Shown: piece by piece, positions 1 through 14,100 of the stretch
Position numbering within the stretch: the first letter of the stretch is position 1
Layout of the letters: each line of letters opens with the position of its first letter
NCBI GenBank assembly: GCA_936450465.1
Contig: OW388298.1
Span: 12,259,163-12,323,162 of the forward strand
DNA from: Gibbula magus
Lineage: Eukaryota; Mollusca; Gastropoda; Trochida; Trochidae
Length of the DNA: 64,000 nt
Direction: 5' to 3'
Position numbers and translations under genes: made by a program
Notes under the pieces: model-generated
Databases searched by the model: none
Seen by the model: the letters and a program-made list of their open reading frames with translations, nothing else
What the model was told of the DNA's origin: nothing

Positions 1-795
1 CCTTATACCCCAACAGAGTCTAAACACTTGTAGATTAATGTATACCCCCTCCCCCCTCCCACCTCCCCTCTCCCCGTGGGGAGTTAACAAATTGGTCACA
101 TTGGTCGTATTCTTGAAGATGTGTTAAAAAAATTATGTTTCTCAGGCGTCGTTGCATCACTTTTATTTGTGCTCAGGACAACTTTATATTGTCATTTGGA
201 AAAATAAATTAATAATTTGCTGCATCACTTTTGGTAAACCCCAAATCCCATTTGTCCAACAATTATATGGGTCTACAGGAACGGACGTGCTTCCATTTTG
301 TGTACTTCTACCACTTTCAGGCTATAGTTTGATGGGAAAAATAAAATATACTCCTCCTGCATCATTATTTTTTCATACAAAAAATAAAAATAAAGTCCTA
401 CCGCCCTCGTCATTTTTTTTTTAAAATGTGCCCGAGAAAATTTAACTTTTTGTATGCAGCCTTAGATCAACAGAGTTCAGGGTTTACTTTAAAACTATAT
501 TTTATTTACCTTTTACGTTTGAAGGAGAGATGGAAGACTGTGAAATACATCATTTACCATCTCATCTCTGATCTCGTTTTGTTAATATTTTGTCACATGA
601 ATTTGATTGACTTACATGGTGAACTCTTTCCTTGTGGATCCTGAACCATTCCGTAATTTTTCCCGTCAGCCAGAATATAATCCCATGATCATCCGGCACC
701 CACACAGTATTTCATCTGTTTAACTACATTCATACCATGAGTGTCTGATATGAAAAATGCCTTAAAACATAACTGACTTGTTATGCATTGCTTTT
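1..795. other. Non-coding sequence, probably intron upstream of the first visible exon
   Basis: Contains a pyrimidine-rich tract (about 45-80) and AT-rich sequence. I see no VPS10-domain coding sequence and no convincing exon. Confidence 0.5.
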
Positions 796-1850
796 TAGCT
801 CATCAGACCTGATGGCATGCCTTTGTCCGTTGGGCGTCGTCCATAAACATCCCATTTTCGAGTTCTCGGTCATTTTGTAGGCTGGTTATTTTATCCGTTC
901 CGAGCATTTTGCCTATCAAACTCTCAAGATATGAGTAGTCAGGTCACAGGATGTCCCAGAATTTGCTTTGTTAATCAGTTGTGGTTGCACTAGAGTTGAC
1001 ACTCAGAATGTTTTCTCATTAATCAATTATAGCGTTTATTCTGTCCGTACGTCTGTCCGTTCTGTCCGTGCGTTTGTCACAAAACTTTGTGCAGAGCATA
1101 TTTCTCAAACTTTACATGCTAGCTTCACCAAACTTGCTACACATGTTAGCCATGATCTCTAGTTGTGCCTTTTGAGGGTTAGACCTATTTCTGAAATTTA
1201 TTTTTTGTGGTTTCCATGGAAACATGACTAAATCAGTGACTCTGTAGGAAGTCATTTTGTGCGGAGCATATCTCTAAAATTATACATGCTAGCTTCACCA
1301 AACTTGCTACACATGTGAGCGATGATCTCTAGTTGTGCCTTTTGATGGTAAGACCTATTTCTGAATTTTATTCGCGGTTTCCATGGAAACATGACCAAAA
1401 CGGTGACTCTGTAAGGAAGTCATTTTGTGCGTAGCGTATCTCCCAAACTATACACGCTAGCTTCACCAAACTTGCTACACATGTGAGCAATGATCTCTAG
1501 TTGTGCCTTTTGAGGGTTAGAATGATTTCTGAATTATTCTTTTTGCAGTTTCCATGGAAACATGACCAAAATAGTGACTCACATCTCCCAAACTATACAT
1601 TCTAGCTACACCAAACTCATACACATGTCAACCATGGTGCCTAGATGTGCCTTTTGAGGGTTATACCTATTTCTGAATTTTATTTTTGGCAGTTTCCATG
1701 GAAACATGACTTAATAGCTATCTCTTGAACTGTACATTTCTATATTCATTCATCTTTACACACAGGTTAGTCATTCCCATAAAGTTGCCTTTCCTATTTT
1801 CAATTATGTCAAAACTATATTTGGAAGCAGGGGTATGTGAACTGTGCTTG
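796..1850. repeat. Dispersed repeat with internal array of about 170-bp units
   Basis: Begins with agctcatcagacctgatggc, a start shared with copies at about 31681 and 37811. Inside, a unit starting agcttcaccaaacttgctac recurs at 1121, 1291, 1459 and, diverged, 1604 (spacing 170, 168, 145). Each unit also carries gtttccatggaaacatgac. Confidence 0.65.
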
Positions 1851-1947
1851 CTTCTACACTTGTTAATTGATTAGCACCAAAAGTGTTGATGTTTCTGACT
1901 ACTAATAATACAAATCGATTATAGCTTTCTCTACTATTTGTTAACAG

Positions 1948-2120
1948 AGAGAAAAGAATTTGTGCTGGTCACGGCACGTACAAAGATAACAAGAATCGAC
2001 CTTGACACACAACAACAAGAAGACCTGGTCACTAACGGGCTGGAGGTGGTAAACTTCGTCGACTTTGACTACAGGAACAACTGTCTCTACTGGGCCGATT
2101 TAATTCTGCACAGAATCAGT
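1948..2120 (+). CDS. SORL1: SORL1 exon 1 of window: start of YWTD beta-propeller
   Basis: Residues 1-57 of the partial protein. It reads [18 protein letters not shown] and later NNCLYWADL, matching the first propeller strands that follow the VPS10 domain in SORL1. The donor is GT at 2121 and the exon ends on a complete codon (phase 0). The acceptor is ambiguous: ttaacag ending at 1947, or ag two bases later (exon from 1950). The incoming phase cannot be tested because the upstream exon is outside the window. Confidence 0.9.
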
Positions 2121-5100
2121 GTGAGTCTAATATTCAGATTATTATACCCTCGCTATGATGTAGACGGGGGTAAAAAGCGTGTTCGTCTGTCTGAAATCGT
2201 TTCCGGAGCATATCTCACAAACGATTTGACTTGGAAACTTCAAATTTGGTATGGAAGTAACCTATATTGTGCTGTTGTGCCTTTTAGGGATCTGAACTCA
2301 AATAATTTTTTAAATTTTGACCCCAAATGGTAAGAGTTTTAGCTCATCGGGCCCTATTTTCATCTTCCTCTTCAGTTCCAAAAGGTCCAGAGAGCTGAAA
2401 AATTGTGTGCAGTATCCTTGGCCAATGGGGATTCTAAATTATAGATTTTGTGACCCTGTCACCCCAAATATGGTCACAGGGGTCAAATCCTTCAAAATCT
2501 ATTTTCATCTTCTTCTCCAGTTCCAAAAGGTCTAGAGAGCTGAAAAGTTGTGTTCAAACTCCTTGGCCAATGGGGATTCTAACAACCTATTTTTTACTTA
2601 TTTTCCAGTATGAATAGCTCTAGAACTAGCTGAGAACTAAAATAATTAAAATATCGACGATCAACTTAAACCTTTGTAGTTGTCGTTAATATAACATACG
2701 GTTAAATATTTTCAAACAATATTATTATGTGACAACAAAACTGTAGCTGTTTGACATTTTCAGTTTTCAGTATTGTTTATATGTTGCCTAGCAACAGTAT
2801 TTTCAATCATGTATAATTTGTTTCTAGTGATGTAAGATGTCTACATGTGTTCACTATACCCTGAGGTTGTGCAAGTAGAAATGAAAATGCTTTGTAAATA
2901 TCCTAAACACCCGTTTTGAAAATATATTCGGTGGACACTGCAGAAATGTATGTGAGCTAAAACCGCGCCTGTGATTGGTTGAAATATGGCTTCCTGTCCT
3001 CGTTTCAGTGGTCAGTCAAAGTTCACCAAAGGTCAGCTGAACACAAACTCTGGCGATAATTCGCTAGATGTAATGTCAGACTTAGGGGACGTATAACAAT
3101 ACAGCTAGTTTTAACTAGATTGTAGCACCTTAGGCTTCCAATCAGGGGTATGAATCTGCCGGGAGAACTGATCTTCACGCAGTAAGGTTTGGGTGCAATG
3201 CTACATTGAATTTCAGTGCAGTACCACCTATGGATCGCTAGTTCTATCCAATGTTCTCAAGTTTCACCGCAATGCATAGCCACATGGCGTTACGGGCTTT
3301 CTCCCTGCTATGATACTAGCAGCCGTGATATAAGTGAAATACTCTTGAACTCACATCACCTCACCTATATCCTTCATGTAGAAGTTTTGGATGATAATTT
3401 CATTTCTTCTTTCTTGTTCCTAGCGCCTCTGTCTCCAAGGCAACAGAACTGACGTGGAGCCTATCATAATGGAAGACCTGCACCATGTGGAAGCTCTGGC
3501 TCTCGACTGGACGAGCAACAACCTGTATTGGATCGACTCAGAGGGGAAGAAGGGGATCTATGTGTCTCTGACCACCGGTCACCACAGAAGGACTCTCATC
3601 AATGACACGTACTTAGACCGGCCGAGGGGGTTGGCGCTTGACCCTCACCACGGGTACGATCCTGTTGCACTTTATTTGTCATCCATAAATGTGAATGACT
3701 TCCAGAATTAAGGACAGATAAAACTTGACCCTCGTTCAGTAACACTGTAATTTTTAGTTCACCAGGCCTGACGGCCAGATGTGCTTATGGCATGGGCCGG
3801 CATCCGGCGTCCATCCGGCGTCCGTAAACTTTTCACTCTTTCGACTTCTTCTCAAGAACCGCTACGTACCCAAAGCTGTAATTTGGTGAGTGTGTACCAG
3901 ACACCTAGGGAGTCAAAATTTGTTTATCACAAATTCCAACCCCCCACAAATATGGCCTCCAGAACGTGAAACTTTTAAACGTCTTCTTCTCCGAAAGCGC
4001 TTGATATAGGAATGTGAAATTTTGTCATTAACATCTTTGTGGGATGGAGATACAAGTTTGTTAATTTGGTTGAGATAAATTATGAAATATGAACTTTGCA
4101 GGGGGTTAACCCTTAAAGTTTCAAACGACTTCTTCTCATGAACCAGCACTAGGAGATATCCAGAAACCTGGGCAGTGTTTTCTTTAAAAGATAGAGATTA
4201 TGATTTGTAAATTTCATTACTGAAATTTTGATACTTTGATTTTGACAAGGGGTTCATATACAGGTATATTTTTCATCTCAGTTCATCTATGTTTAGTGAA
4301 TATCAAGAGTTCCAAATTTCAAATCTTTTGGATGAAAAGTAAGAAAGTTATAAGTGAAAACAAATTAGTGTTTTACCATTTTGCTAACATTAACGCTTCC
4401 TAACATGTTAGCAATGTTGAGCTTTCTTACGCAAATTTCATTATATTTGATAGAACTTATTTTATTTTTTTGCAATTTAACTCTATTTCCTGTGTATCTG
4501 TCAGGTGGGATCAGGTTTCCCTGCAGCTCAGTAAGTGGTTGAGAGTCTTGCTTGCAAGGCTTTAGGTGGGATAGCATGGACAGGGGTGGACCTAGTACCT
4601 CGTTAGTCTGCCTCTTGCCGGCCCCCTCTCTCCCTCCCTCTCTCTCCCTCCCTACCCCTCTCCCTCCCCCTCTCCCCCCTCCTTGAAATGCACTATGGTT
4701 TATAAATGATGCAATGTTCTGCTAAACACAGAACTAGTACAATTAATAACAAAGTATTCATGTTGTTTACCAGCTACATGTATTGGAGCGACTGTTCACT
4801 CTCTACTCCTCGAATCAACCGAGCGTGGATGGACGGAACAAACACATCCATCGAGACGATCGTAGATAGAATGAATGTTCATTACCCCAAAGGTCTTGCC
4901 ATTGATTTGCCCTCGGAGAAAATCTACTGGACCGATCATGAACCTGCCAGAATTATGGTGGCTGACCTAAATGGACGTAACATCCAGACTCTAGTGTCTG
5001 GAAATCCGCTAATACTACCATATTCTATTGGTGTATTCAAGGTGAGGTGTTCTTTCTCTTAGCCTAGTGATCAGTTATTATTATCCCACCAGTATGTAAT

Positions 5101-8100
5101 ACTGTGGGATGTAGTCCTTGCCCTGTCGGTATGTCCGTAATCATTTCGTTTCTGGAGCAGAACTCAAAAACCGTTGGTGATATCTTTGTGAAACTTCCAT
5201 GTGTATATGTTGACCTGGGGAGTGACCACTCCCTGGCAGAGATGCAAACAGCAGCTAATACACGGAGGTTTCAGGTTACTTCTCTGCTGTGTTACTGATT
5301 TAGTCTTACACTCAGATTCTCAATAGAATTTATTAATTAAATATTGAAAAGGAGCCTATGAAACTATGAGCCTATGAGAAACAGGATTTTTAGAAACAAA
5401 TAGGGGCTCTTTTTGCATTATGTAATGAATGTTGATAATTCCAGAATAAAAATAAGTAGTAAAACAATAAACTGCAAAGGTCTACATTATTTGTAATGAA
5501 TATGGATTAATGTGTCACTAATTTTTATAATAAATTTGATGACTGGGCAATGACTCATGTGATATGTTAATCTTTTCCTTAGAGATAATTAATAACATGA
5601 TTCCTGATGAGTTTTCAGAGCCAGTGGCTCTATTTTTTGTATTCTTGCACCAAAGCACATGTTATACTTTATGTTTCAAAATGGGTTGTAAACCCTTTTT
5701 TGGGTTTGCTTTTCTTTTGCTGAGTGTTGTCATCTTCTTTGGGATGTTTGTTTACATTCAATTTATTGTTTTTCACCACTTTCTCCATTCGCACTACTTT
5801 GTTTTGCTTTTGGTACTGTTTGGTGGTAGAGCACCTAGACTTGCTACTAGGCTTTAATTTTTTGTAGATTCCTGAGTGGCCTCAGGAGTAAGGCTGGGAC
5901 GGTTACACGTATACACGGTATCGTTTTGTGATGAGTGAATAAACGTTTACAGAATCATGTAACAGTAAACGATTAAATGATTTGTCATGGGGTAGCAAAG
6001 TTTGTACATCACTGTGAAAATATAAAATGTCATCTTCTAAACATTATGAAGTTTCGTGGAAATACTTCTTACAAACTTGCTCTCGTGTGCGTAACTCGCA
6101 GCCATTATTGAGCATCGATGAAGGGGTCGTTTCAAAGGTTTTTGTTACAAATTAAATCTCTAGTGCTGTAACAAAATATTTTCACGTGTAATTTCAATGC
6201 TTTGATTATTGTTAGAATGCCGTACCTATATAATGTGTAAGATGAAAAGAATGTAAGATGTAAGATGACTACAAAGAGGTCATTCAAATGTATTTACGCT
6301 CACTGCAAAACAAACCTCCATTATAAATGGTATACGGCCCCTTGCAGCCACTCGATTCGACCAATCAGATTCAAGGAATCACTTAGCGCATGGCTGTGAG
6401 AGCGTGTCAATTTGAGGGCGTATTTTGGTCAAATCTCAGCAAATTTAATATGTTACCGTTTAGATTGTTTCATAATAACTATTTGGGAGCTATCATGACT
6501 CGTATTATGTCTGAATTGTGGATACAAACACCAACATCAAGAGTTTCACCAGCGATTGTATAGTTTGACTACATACTTGACTCGCCGATCGATCTGTGAT
6601 GAATTGGCCGTTTTACGGGTATTTAATTCATGCACGGACTTAATTTAAGTCTGTGATTCACGTCAATTTATTCGTGTAACATTCAAAATTGAAAAGTAAC
6701 TAACATAGATTGAATATTTTATTATTAATTCATGACAGAAAACATGTCGTCTGAAACAGGGATTTTTTCAAAAGTATATATGATATGTAATGTACTACAT
6801 AGCAGCCTACACGTCGCTGCCACACATCTGAAACACAAATATTGTTTTAAAGTTGGACATTATAGTAAAATTAGTTCTTTTTACTGACAACTGCATGTTT
6901 TTTTCTCAATATGATATTTGCGTCTCACATCAGTCACGAACTTGAACTTGCTTTTTATAACAATAATCAACACAATATATATGAGGTCGTGTACACGGCA
7001 ACGTTCCGTTTTTGACCTTTCGTGTAAATGTTTACCAAATTTTGTAAACTTCCTAGCCCTACTCAGGAGATGAGATAAACATTGTATTTGTCATGAATTG
7101 ACGGATATTCCATTTATTATATGATATTATCCATGTAATTACGTCGGAAAAGGGTTGTTTTCACACCGAGCGGCCGCTAGGAACAGCTTGTCACCACAGT
7201 TACACTGTGACGTCATAAACCAATTCACCGCGTGAGACCATTGTTTTATGTCGTCAAATTATATCAGTCACCGTTCGCAGTGAAAATATAAGTTATTTTC
7301 ACTGTAGCTTGATAGACAGTTTATTTCACTGATAAATCCCGGTATTTCATCGCTCGTCATATAAATAAACATGTTATTTTCACTCTAGTCAGTGAAACTA
7401 AAATGTTATCACTGCTGTGACCTGGTAGTGGGCTGGTTCTGCTGATAGAATGTGAGATTGCAACCATATGATTAATAGCATTTTTGTGACTCTTGTAATT
7501 TTGTTGACAGAACAACATCTACTGGACTGACTGGGGTACAAACGCAGTGATGACAGCCAGCAAGTCTGGATATGGGGTCATGACCTTCAGCGGGAACATC
7601 TCCTTCATCCGCGACATGAAGATTGTCTCACACACCTCCCAACAGGGTTGGTTTACTTTTATCGGGCTCTAGTTCCTTGTGGCAGGATAGCGCAGTGGTT
7701 AGCATGTTCGGCTTCGGATCAAAAGGTCTGTGGTTCGAAAACACGCCAGGGTCATGGCAACTTTGTCTGCAGTAGAGAACTGTTCTACACGCAGTAAGGT
7801 TTGGGTGCAATGCTACACTGAATATCAGTGCAGTACCACCCATGGTTCGCTAGTTCCAAGTGATGCTCGCAGGTTTCACCCCAATGCATAGCCACATGGT
7901 ATTGTGGGCTTTCTCCCTGCCATAATACTAGCAGTCGTGATGTAAGTGAAATACTCTTGAAAACGGCGTTAAACCCTAACCTGCAGAACCTTTGCTAGAC
8001 TTGAGACTTGAGAAGGAAGCACTGAAAGCATGCTCTGATGAGTACCACCTAGCAGGCGAAACATCTTCTCCATTATGCTCCATCAGTGTATTTGTATCCC

Positions 8101-11100
8101 TTAAGCTGATGCACTATCGTTTTGATGTAGGGTGGTCATGCATTGGTAAATAGCATAGCATGTAATTTTTCAGCCAATAGAATGTAGTGATCTGAAAGTC
8201 TGTGATCCGTCATTGTCCTATCATCTGGTTCTGTCTTATGCTCAAAATGTAACTCTTTCTTCGGCTGGCTATCGAGAGTTTTCGGCCTTAATGAGATCAG
8301 GATATCATTAGATAGCAGAAACAAATACTCTGACGGATCAGGATATCATGAGATAACATTAAATCCCTTATCACCTCACCTATTCTCTTTGATAAATGAC
8401 CTACCTCCAGCAATGAGCGCCTACATTCCAACAAGTTGCTTACACCCTATAATAATACCCGATTCTTCACAACTGTTGAAAGTGGCATTAAACATTTATC
8501 ACCTTGCTTTACTCAATCTTTGCTGGATTATTTGTCCATCTTTTATATTTAGACAAAGTGTGTTGCTACCAACAAATGAATATATGTAATATGTACTACA
8601 GGCCTGTGGCCTTTCAGTATGAAATAAAGACTGATTGATTAGATGACTATTTTCACACTGACGACCGACCTCTTTTCCAGCTAAGAGCGCCTGCACCCCG
8701 ACTAGCTGCTCCCAGTTGTGTCTGCCCCGACCGCCTCCAGCAGACCACAAGACAAGCCACAACCGCACATGCAAGTGTGGAGACAAAGTGCGCCACTCTC
8801 TCCTCAGCTCAGGGGACGAGCATTGTATCTGTGAGCCTGGACAGCACTTGGTCAACAAAAACTGCGTTGATATCCCATCGAGTAAGTTGAAACATGTCAC
8901 TTGTGAAAGTACTGTTTGAGAGCCATTATAGAAGTTGGTATTATACATCTCATCCTTAAATGTCTTTGTCTTCTTCACTTGTATAGAAGCTGTAATGTTG
9001 TTAACAGATACATTGTGATTTTGGTAACTAGCTGACAAGAACTTGCTGGAGAATTGTAATTATATAATTATTATTATTATCCCCCGCCGCGCGTTTAGTG
9101 CGAAGCGGGGGATATAGTATGGGTTCATCATTGGAAGAGTAATGTTCTTACAGAGGTTTGTGATCTTGACGTTCATTTCAAGGTCACGACGAGACTTTGT
9201 CATTTTACCCTTGTCAGCGGGATATCACAAGAACCATTCACTGGATTCTCTTCATATTTTACACATAGCTTCTCCAAGAAAAGACGACGGGCTGATTAGA
9301 TTTTGGTGACCTTGACATTATTCTCAAGGTCACAGTGGAACTTTGAATTGTTCGACATGCTAATGTATATGTAATTCTTGTCAGCGGGATATCTCAAGAA
9401 CCATTCACAGGAATTCCATCATATCTTACACAAAGCACCTCCTAGGGAAGACAACGGGCTGATAAGTTTTTGGTGACCCTGACATTATTCTCAAGGTCGC
9501 AGTGGAACTTTGAATTTTTCGACATGCTAATGTATATGTAATTCTTGTCAGCAGGATATCTCAAGAACCATTCACAGGAATTCCATCATATCTTACACAA
9601 AGCACCGCCTAGGGAAGACGACGGGCTGATTAGATTTTGGTGACCTTGACATCATTCTCAAGGTCACAGTGGAACTGATTTCTTCAACATGATAATGTAC
9701 ATGTATTTCTTGTCAGCGGGATATCTCAAGCACCATTCACAGGAATTCCATCATATCTTACACAAAGCACCTACTAGGGAAGACAAAGCGCTGATTAGAT
9801 TTTGGTGACCTTGACATTATTTTCAAGGTCACATTGGAGCTTTGGCTTTTCCGACATGTTTGACAGTCGATTTTTGCTGATTTTGACATTATTTTTTTCA
9901 ATTTTGAAGTATTAATTTGCGGCGGGGGATCATGTCATCTAGTGACAAGGACTTTTTGTAATTGTTATTATTAGCTGCATTAGGAATAAACATTATATTC
10001 TGGGATGGTCAATATCCTGCATTAGGAATAAACATTGTATTCTGGGATGGTCAATATCCTGCATAAGGAATAAACATTGTATTCTGGGATGGTCAATGTC
10101 CTTCATTAGGACTAAACATTGTATTCTGGGATGGTCAATATCCTGCATTAGGAATAAACATTGTATTCTGGGATGGTCAATATCCTGCATTAGGAATAAA
10201 CATTGTATTCTGGGATGGTCAATATCCTGCATTAGGAATAAACATTGTATTCTGGGATGGTCAATATCCTGCATTAGGAATAAACATTGTATTCTGGGAT
10301 GGTCAATATATTGCATTAGGAATAAACATTGTATTCTGGGATGGTCAATATCCTGCATTAGGAATAAACATTGTATTCTGGGATGGTCAATATCCTGCAT
10401 AAGGAATAAACATTGTATTCTGGGATAGTCAATATCCTGCATAAGGAATAAACATTGTATTCTGGGATGGTCAATATCCTGCATTAGGAATAAACATTGT
10501 ATTCTGGGATGGTCAATATCCTGCATTAGGAATAAACATTGTATTCTGGGATGGTCAATATATTGCATTAGGAATAAACATTGTATTCTGGGATGGTCAA
10601 TATCCTGCATAAGGAATAAACATTGTATTCTGGGATGGTCAATATCCTGCATTAGGAATAAACATTGTATTCTGGGATGGTCAATATCCTGCATTAGGAA
10701 TAAACATTGTATTCTGGGATGGTCAATATCCTGCATTAGGAATAAACATTGTATTCTGGGTATTTTGGGATGGTCAATATCCTGCATAAGGACTAAACAT
10801 TGTATTTTGCGAGCCTTGGCAACATTCAACATTCAACCCTGGTGAGTGGGGATGATATGAACTAAGACAGGTTGATATTCTAAAGACATCCGCAATGATT
10901 GGTTTAGATTTCAGCACCTGTCCGGCAGACAGATTCCGGTGCGGCAACTCTCGCTGCGTACCTCTCACGTGGAAGTGTGACAATGAGAATGACTGCGGGG
11001 ATGGTACTGATGAAATTGACTGCCGTAAGTGTAAAAATGTGTACAGTTAACAGTAATGGCCACAAATACAGAATGGCCACAAAACAGTCACAATGACCGC

Positions 11101-14100
11101 AAACCCTTTGTCAAAATGGCTTTAACCCTTTCACCACTAAGAACCATAATAGAACTCTAATAGGTTTACTTGCCTAATTTTAGGCATGTAGTGGTGAAAG
11201 AGTAATAAAATGTTAAAATGGCCATACAATGAAAATATATACAAACTTTGATATTTTAAAAAAAAAATTGCTATATGATCAAATGTTGACATTGGAAATG
11301 CACTGAGATGTGATTTAAAGAAAATGTAGAAGGCTGTCAGTAAATGATTATTTCATGTTCAAAAGGCACCATTCTACTTTCCTGTAATGCAGTATGTGAA
11401 GAACCGGGTCCTGACCAAATGATCAAAACTAGTAAATGTGTCTTCTTTGGTTTATTTCTAGTTGCGGGTTGCTGATGGCAGTAACTAGTTAAATGGACAT
11501 ATATTTGCTATATGTAGAGGATATTATATATGTGTGTCTATGTCATACTATGTTTTCCATATGAGAGCGTGAATATTTCCCTAGTGAGAACGATGGATAT
11601 ATCGTTATTCAGGCATGAGTTAACATACTATGCTATAGACATGAATATAATGTTCCATATACTGTATACCGGACAATTTTCGAAATTGTAAAATTTCCTG
11701 GTTCAGGACTCCATGACCTTTTGTGGATTTTAATTTTCGTGGTTTAGGAGTTATCAAAAATATACATTTTCGTAGTCCGGGGTATATACACTCCGCGTGT
11801 CAATCCAACCGTCTGTGCGTCCAAAATCGTTTCCGGAGCATATTTAAAAAACTATATATAACTTGGAAACTTCAAATTTGGTATGAAGTAAACCCATATA
11901 GTGCTGTTGTGCCTTTTAGGTGTTTCATCTCTAAGGTCCAAATCATTTTCTTAAATTTTTACCAAAAACGGTCCGTTTTTTGGACTTTGTCTTGTTTCTG
12001 GAGCATATCCCACAAACTATTTGACTTGGAAACTTTAAATTTGGTGTGGAAGTTACCTATATAGTGCTGTTGTGCCTTTTTGCTATTTTGTTTTTAAGAA
12101 ATAGATTTCATAATGTGTTTGTTCACTGGCCGGAGCTTGTCAACGGCATTTATACTACAGTTTAACTTGAACTATCAAAACCGTTTATAAGCCAGTGAAC
12201 AAACACGTTATTAAAACTTTGAAATTTAACCGATTTCTAATCAGTTAATAAACTTTTGAATATAAAAAATATCTGTTAAAAAATGTACAGTGCATGATAA
12301 AACAAATGTTTAGTATTGTTTTAGATCAGGCGCTAAGCTCCGCCCACCATAATACCGCATCACTTTAGTGTCACCACGCGCAAAACGTAGTTCACAGGAT
12401 ATATGATTAAAGTATTTAATTTTTGTTTCTAACATGCTGTTTTAATCAAACTTTCAAACAAACTACAATTAAAATTCACGTTGTAAGGTTTTAAAAAGCT
12501 TAATCAAGAAAAGAGCATGTGATAGCAGTGTAATCATTGCGCAACTTGGTCTGCAGTAGAGAACTGATCTACACGCAGTTAAGTTTGGGTGCAATGCTAC
12601 ACTGAATTTCATCGTAGTACCACCCATGGTTCGCTAGTTCCAGTCGCTGCTCGCAGGTTTCACCGCAGTACATAGCCACATGGAGTTGCGGGCTTTCTCC
12701 CTGCCATAATACTAGCAGCCGCGATATAAGTGAAATACTCTTGAAAGCGGCATTAAACCCCAACTCACTCATTCACTCACTCACTCCATTCCACAGCGCT
12801 GACCACCTGTCCAGATACCAGCTTCACCTGCGATAACAGCAAGTGTATCCCAGCTAGGTGGAGGTGTGACTACGACAATGATTGCGGCGACTCCTCTGAC
12901 GAACGCAACTGCGGTAAGTTTCATTCATCGGTTTTTCCATTCTACACTATAGCTCTGTATCAGTCGGAAACCTCGACTTTCAAAGAGATAAATTTCCAAG
13001 TAATTTCCATTCCAAATTAGGTAGGCATGCAATATCGACTTAATTACTTACTTTCTTTCTCTGCTACCAGGTCTAGAAATTAACACTAGTCCTTCGGCCC
13101 AAGGCTAGTAAAAATGACAGTGGGCTAGTAAATGTTAGCTTCTAATAGCCCTCTGGGCCTTTAAAAATTTCTGAATCATTATGAAATACTCAACGTATAA
13201 GTAGAGATTCTTGTTTTTATAAGCAACAATGGTATCAGATGTGAATGATTTAAGCGGGGAAAATACCATTGTAGTTCAGATATAACATTTTATGATTGTT
13301 AGATTACTAGGAGATACGGGCTAGTGATACTTGTATTGGGCTAGTAGATATCAAAATGACTAGCCCTGCAGGCTACCATATATTTGAAGTTAATTTTTTC
13401 TACCCCTGGCTACCCTTAGCGTTCAGAATTTTTTTATGTTTTTCCCTATCCGAGTATTATGGTACTCAATGTGTTGCTTGTCTACTTGCAGAGTACCCAA
13501 CATGTAATCCTCTAGCCCAGTTTCCCTGTGCTAATGGACGCTGTATCAACAAGAACTGGCACTGTGATAATGACAACGATTGTCACGATGGCTCCGATGA
13601 AGTGAACTGTCCGAATGCTACAGCTACTCCAGGTTTGTAGTTATGACAACAATGATGATCATTTGGGGGAAACGGTTCACCTCAGCTTCGGTTCGGCTAA
13701 TTGATTAACAATAAAACACTTTTTCATGAAAAATATTTTTGTGGGCTTAAAAATGCCAAAAACTTAAATTCTAATAAAATTTTATTCAATTAATAACCTA
13801 AAATATGGTAAGTGGTACATACAGTATTTACACTTTTATGCACAGTGCACTGAACTTACAGCAGAAAGCAAAACAGTTTTGTTCAACTGCCGGTAATGTC
13901 GTGTAACCCCTTATAATGATACGTATGTGTATTGTATGCTCATTGGTAAAATACTTCACTTTGTGAAAGTGATGTACAATGATGTCCAGTGATGTCCAGT
14001 GATGTCCAGTGATGTTCATAGAGGGGTCCTGTCAATATTTACCTACCCTGACAGACGCTGAATTCTTTTCCATCGCAAGGGGTCTCATGAAATTGAAATC

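Noticed and set aside
1..1947. Remaining VPS10-domain exons of SORL1
   Set aside because: No coding pattern with splice sites could be found; the region is dispersed repeat and AT-rich sequence.
8499..9038. 179-codon minus-strand frame
   Set aside because: Antisense shadow of exon 5; no recognisable domain.
9975..10808. CRISPR-like array
   Set aside because: Units are contiguous without unique spacers and the genome is eukaryotic; the same holds for all arrays here.
9993..10832. 279-codon minus-strand frame and its plus-strand counterpart
   Set aside because: 42-bp minisatellite open on both strands.
10915..11024. Alternative exon 6 start at the ttcag acceptor (10914)
   Set aside because: Looks like a better acceptor, but the phase would not fit the phase-1 end of exon 5; the acceptor ending at 10907 does.
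12569..12772. Short minus-strand frames of the [21 protein letters not shown] type (also at 21883 and 23055)
   Set aside because: Antisense translation of the SINE body, present in every copy.
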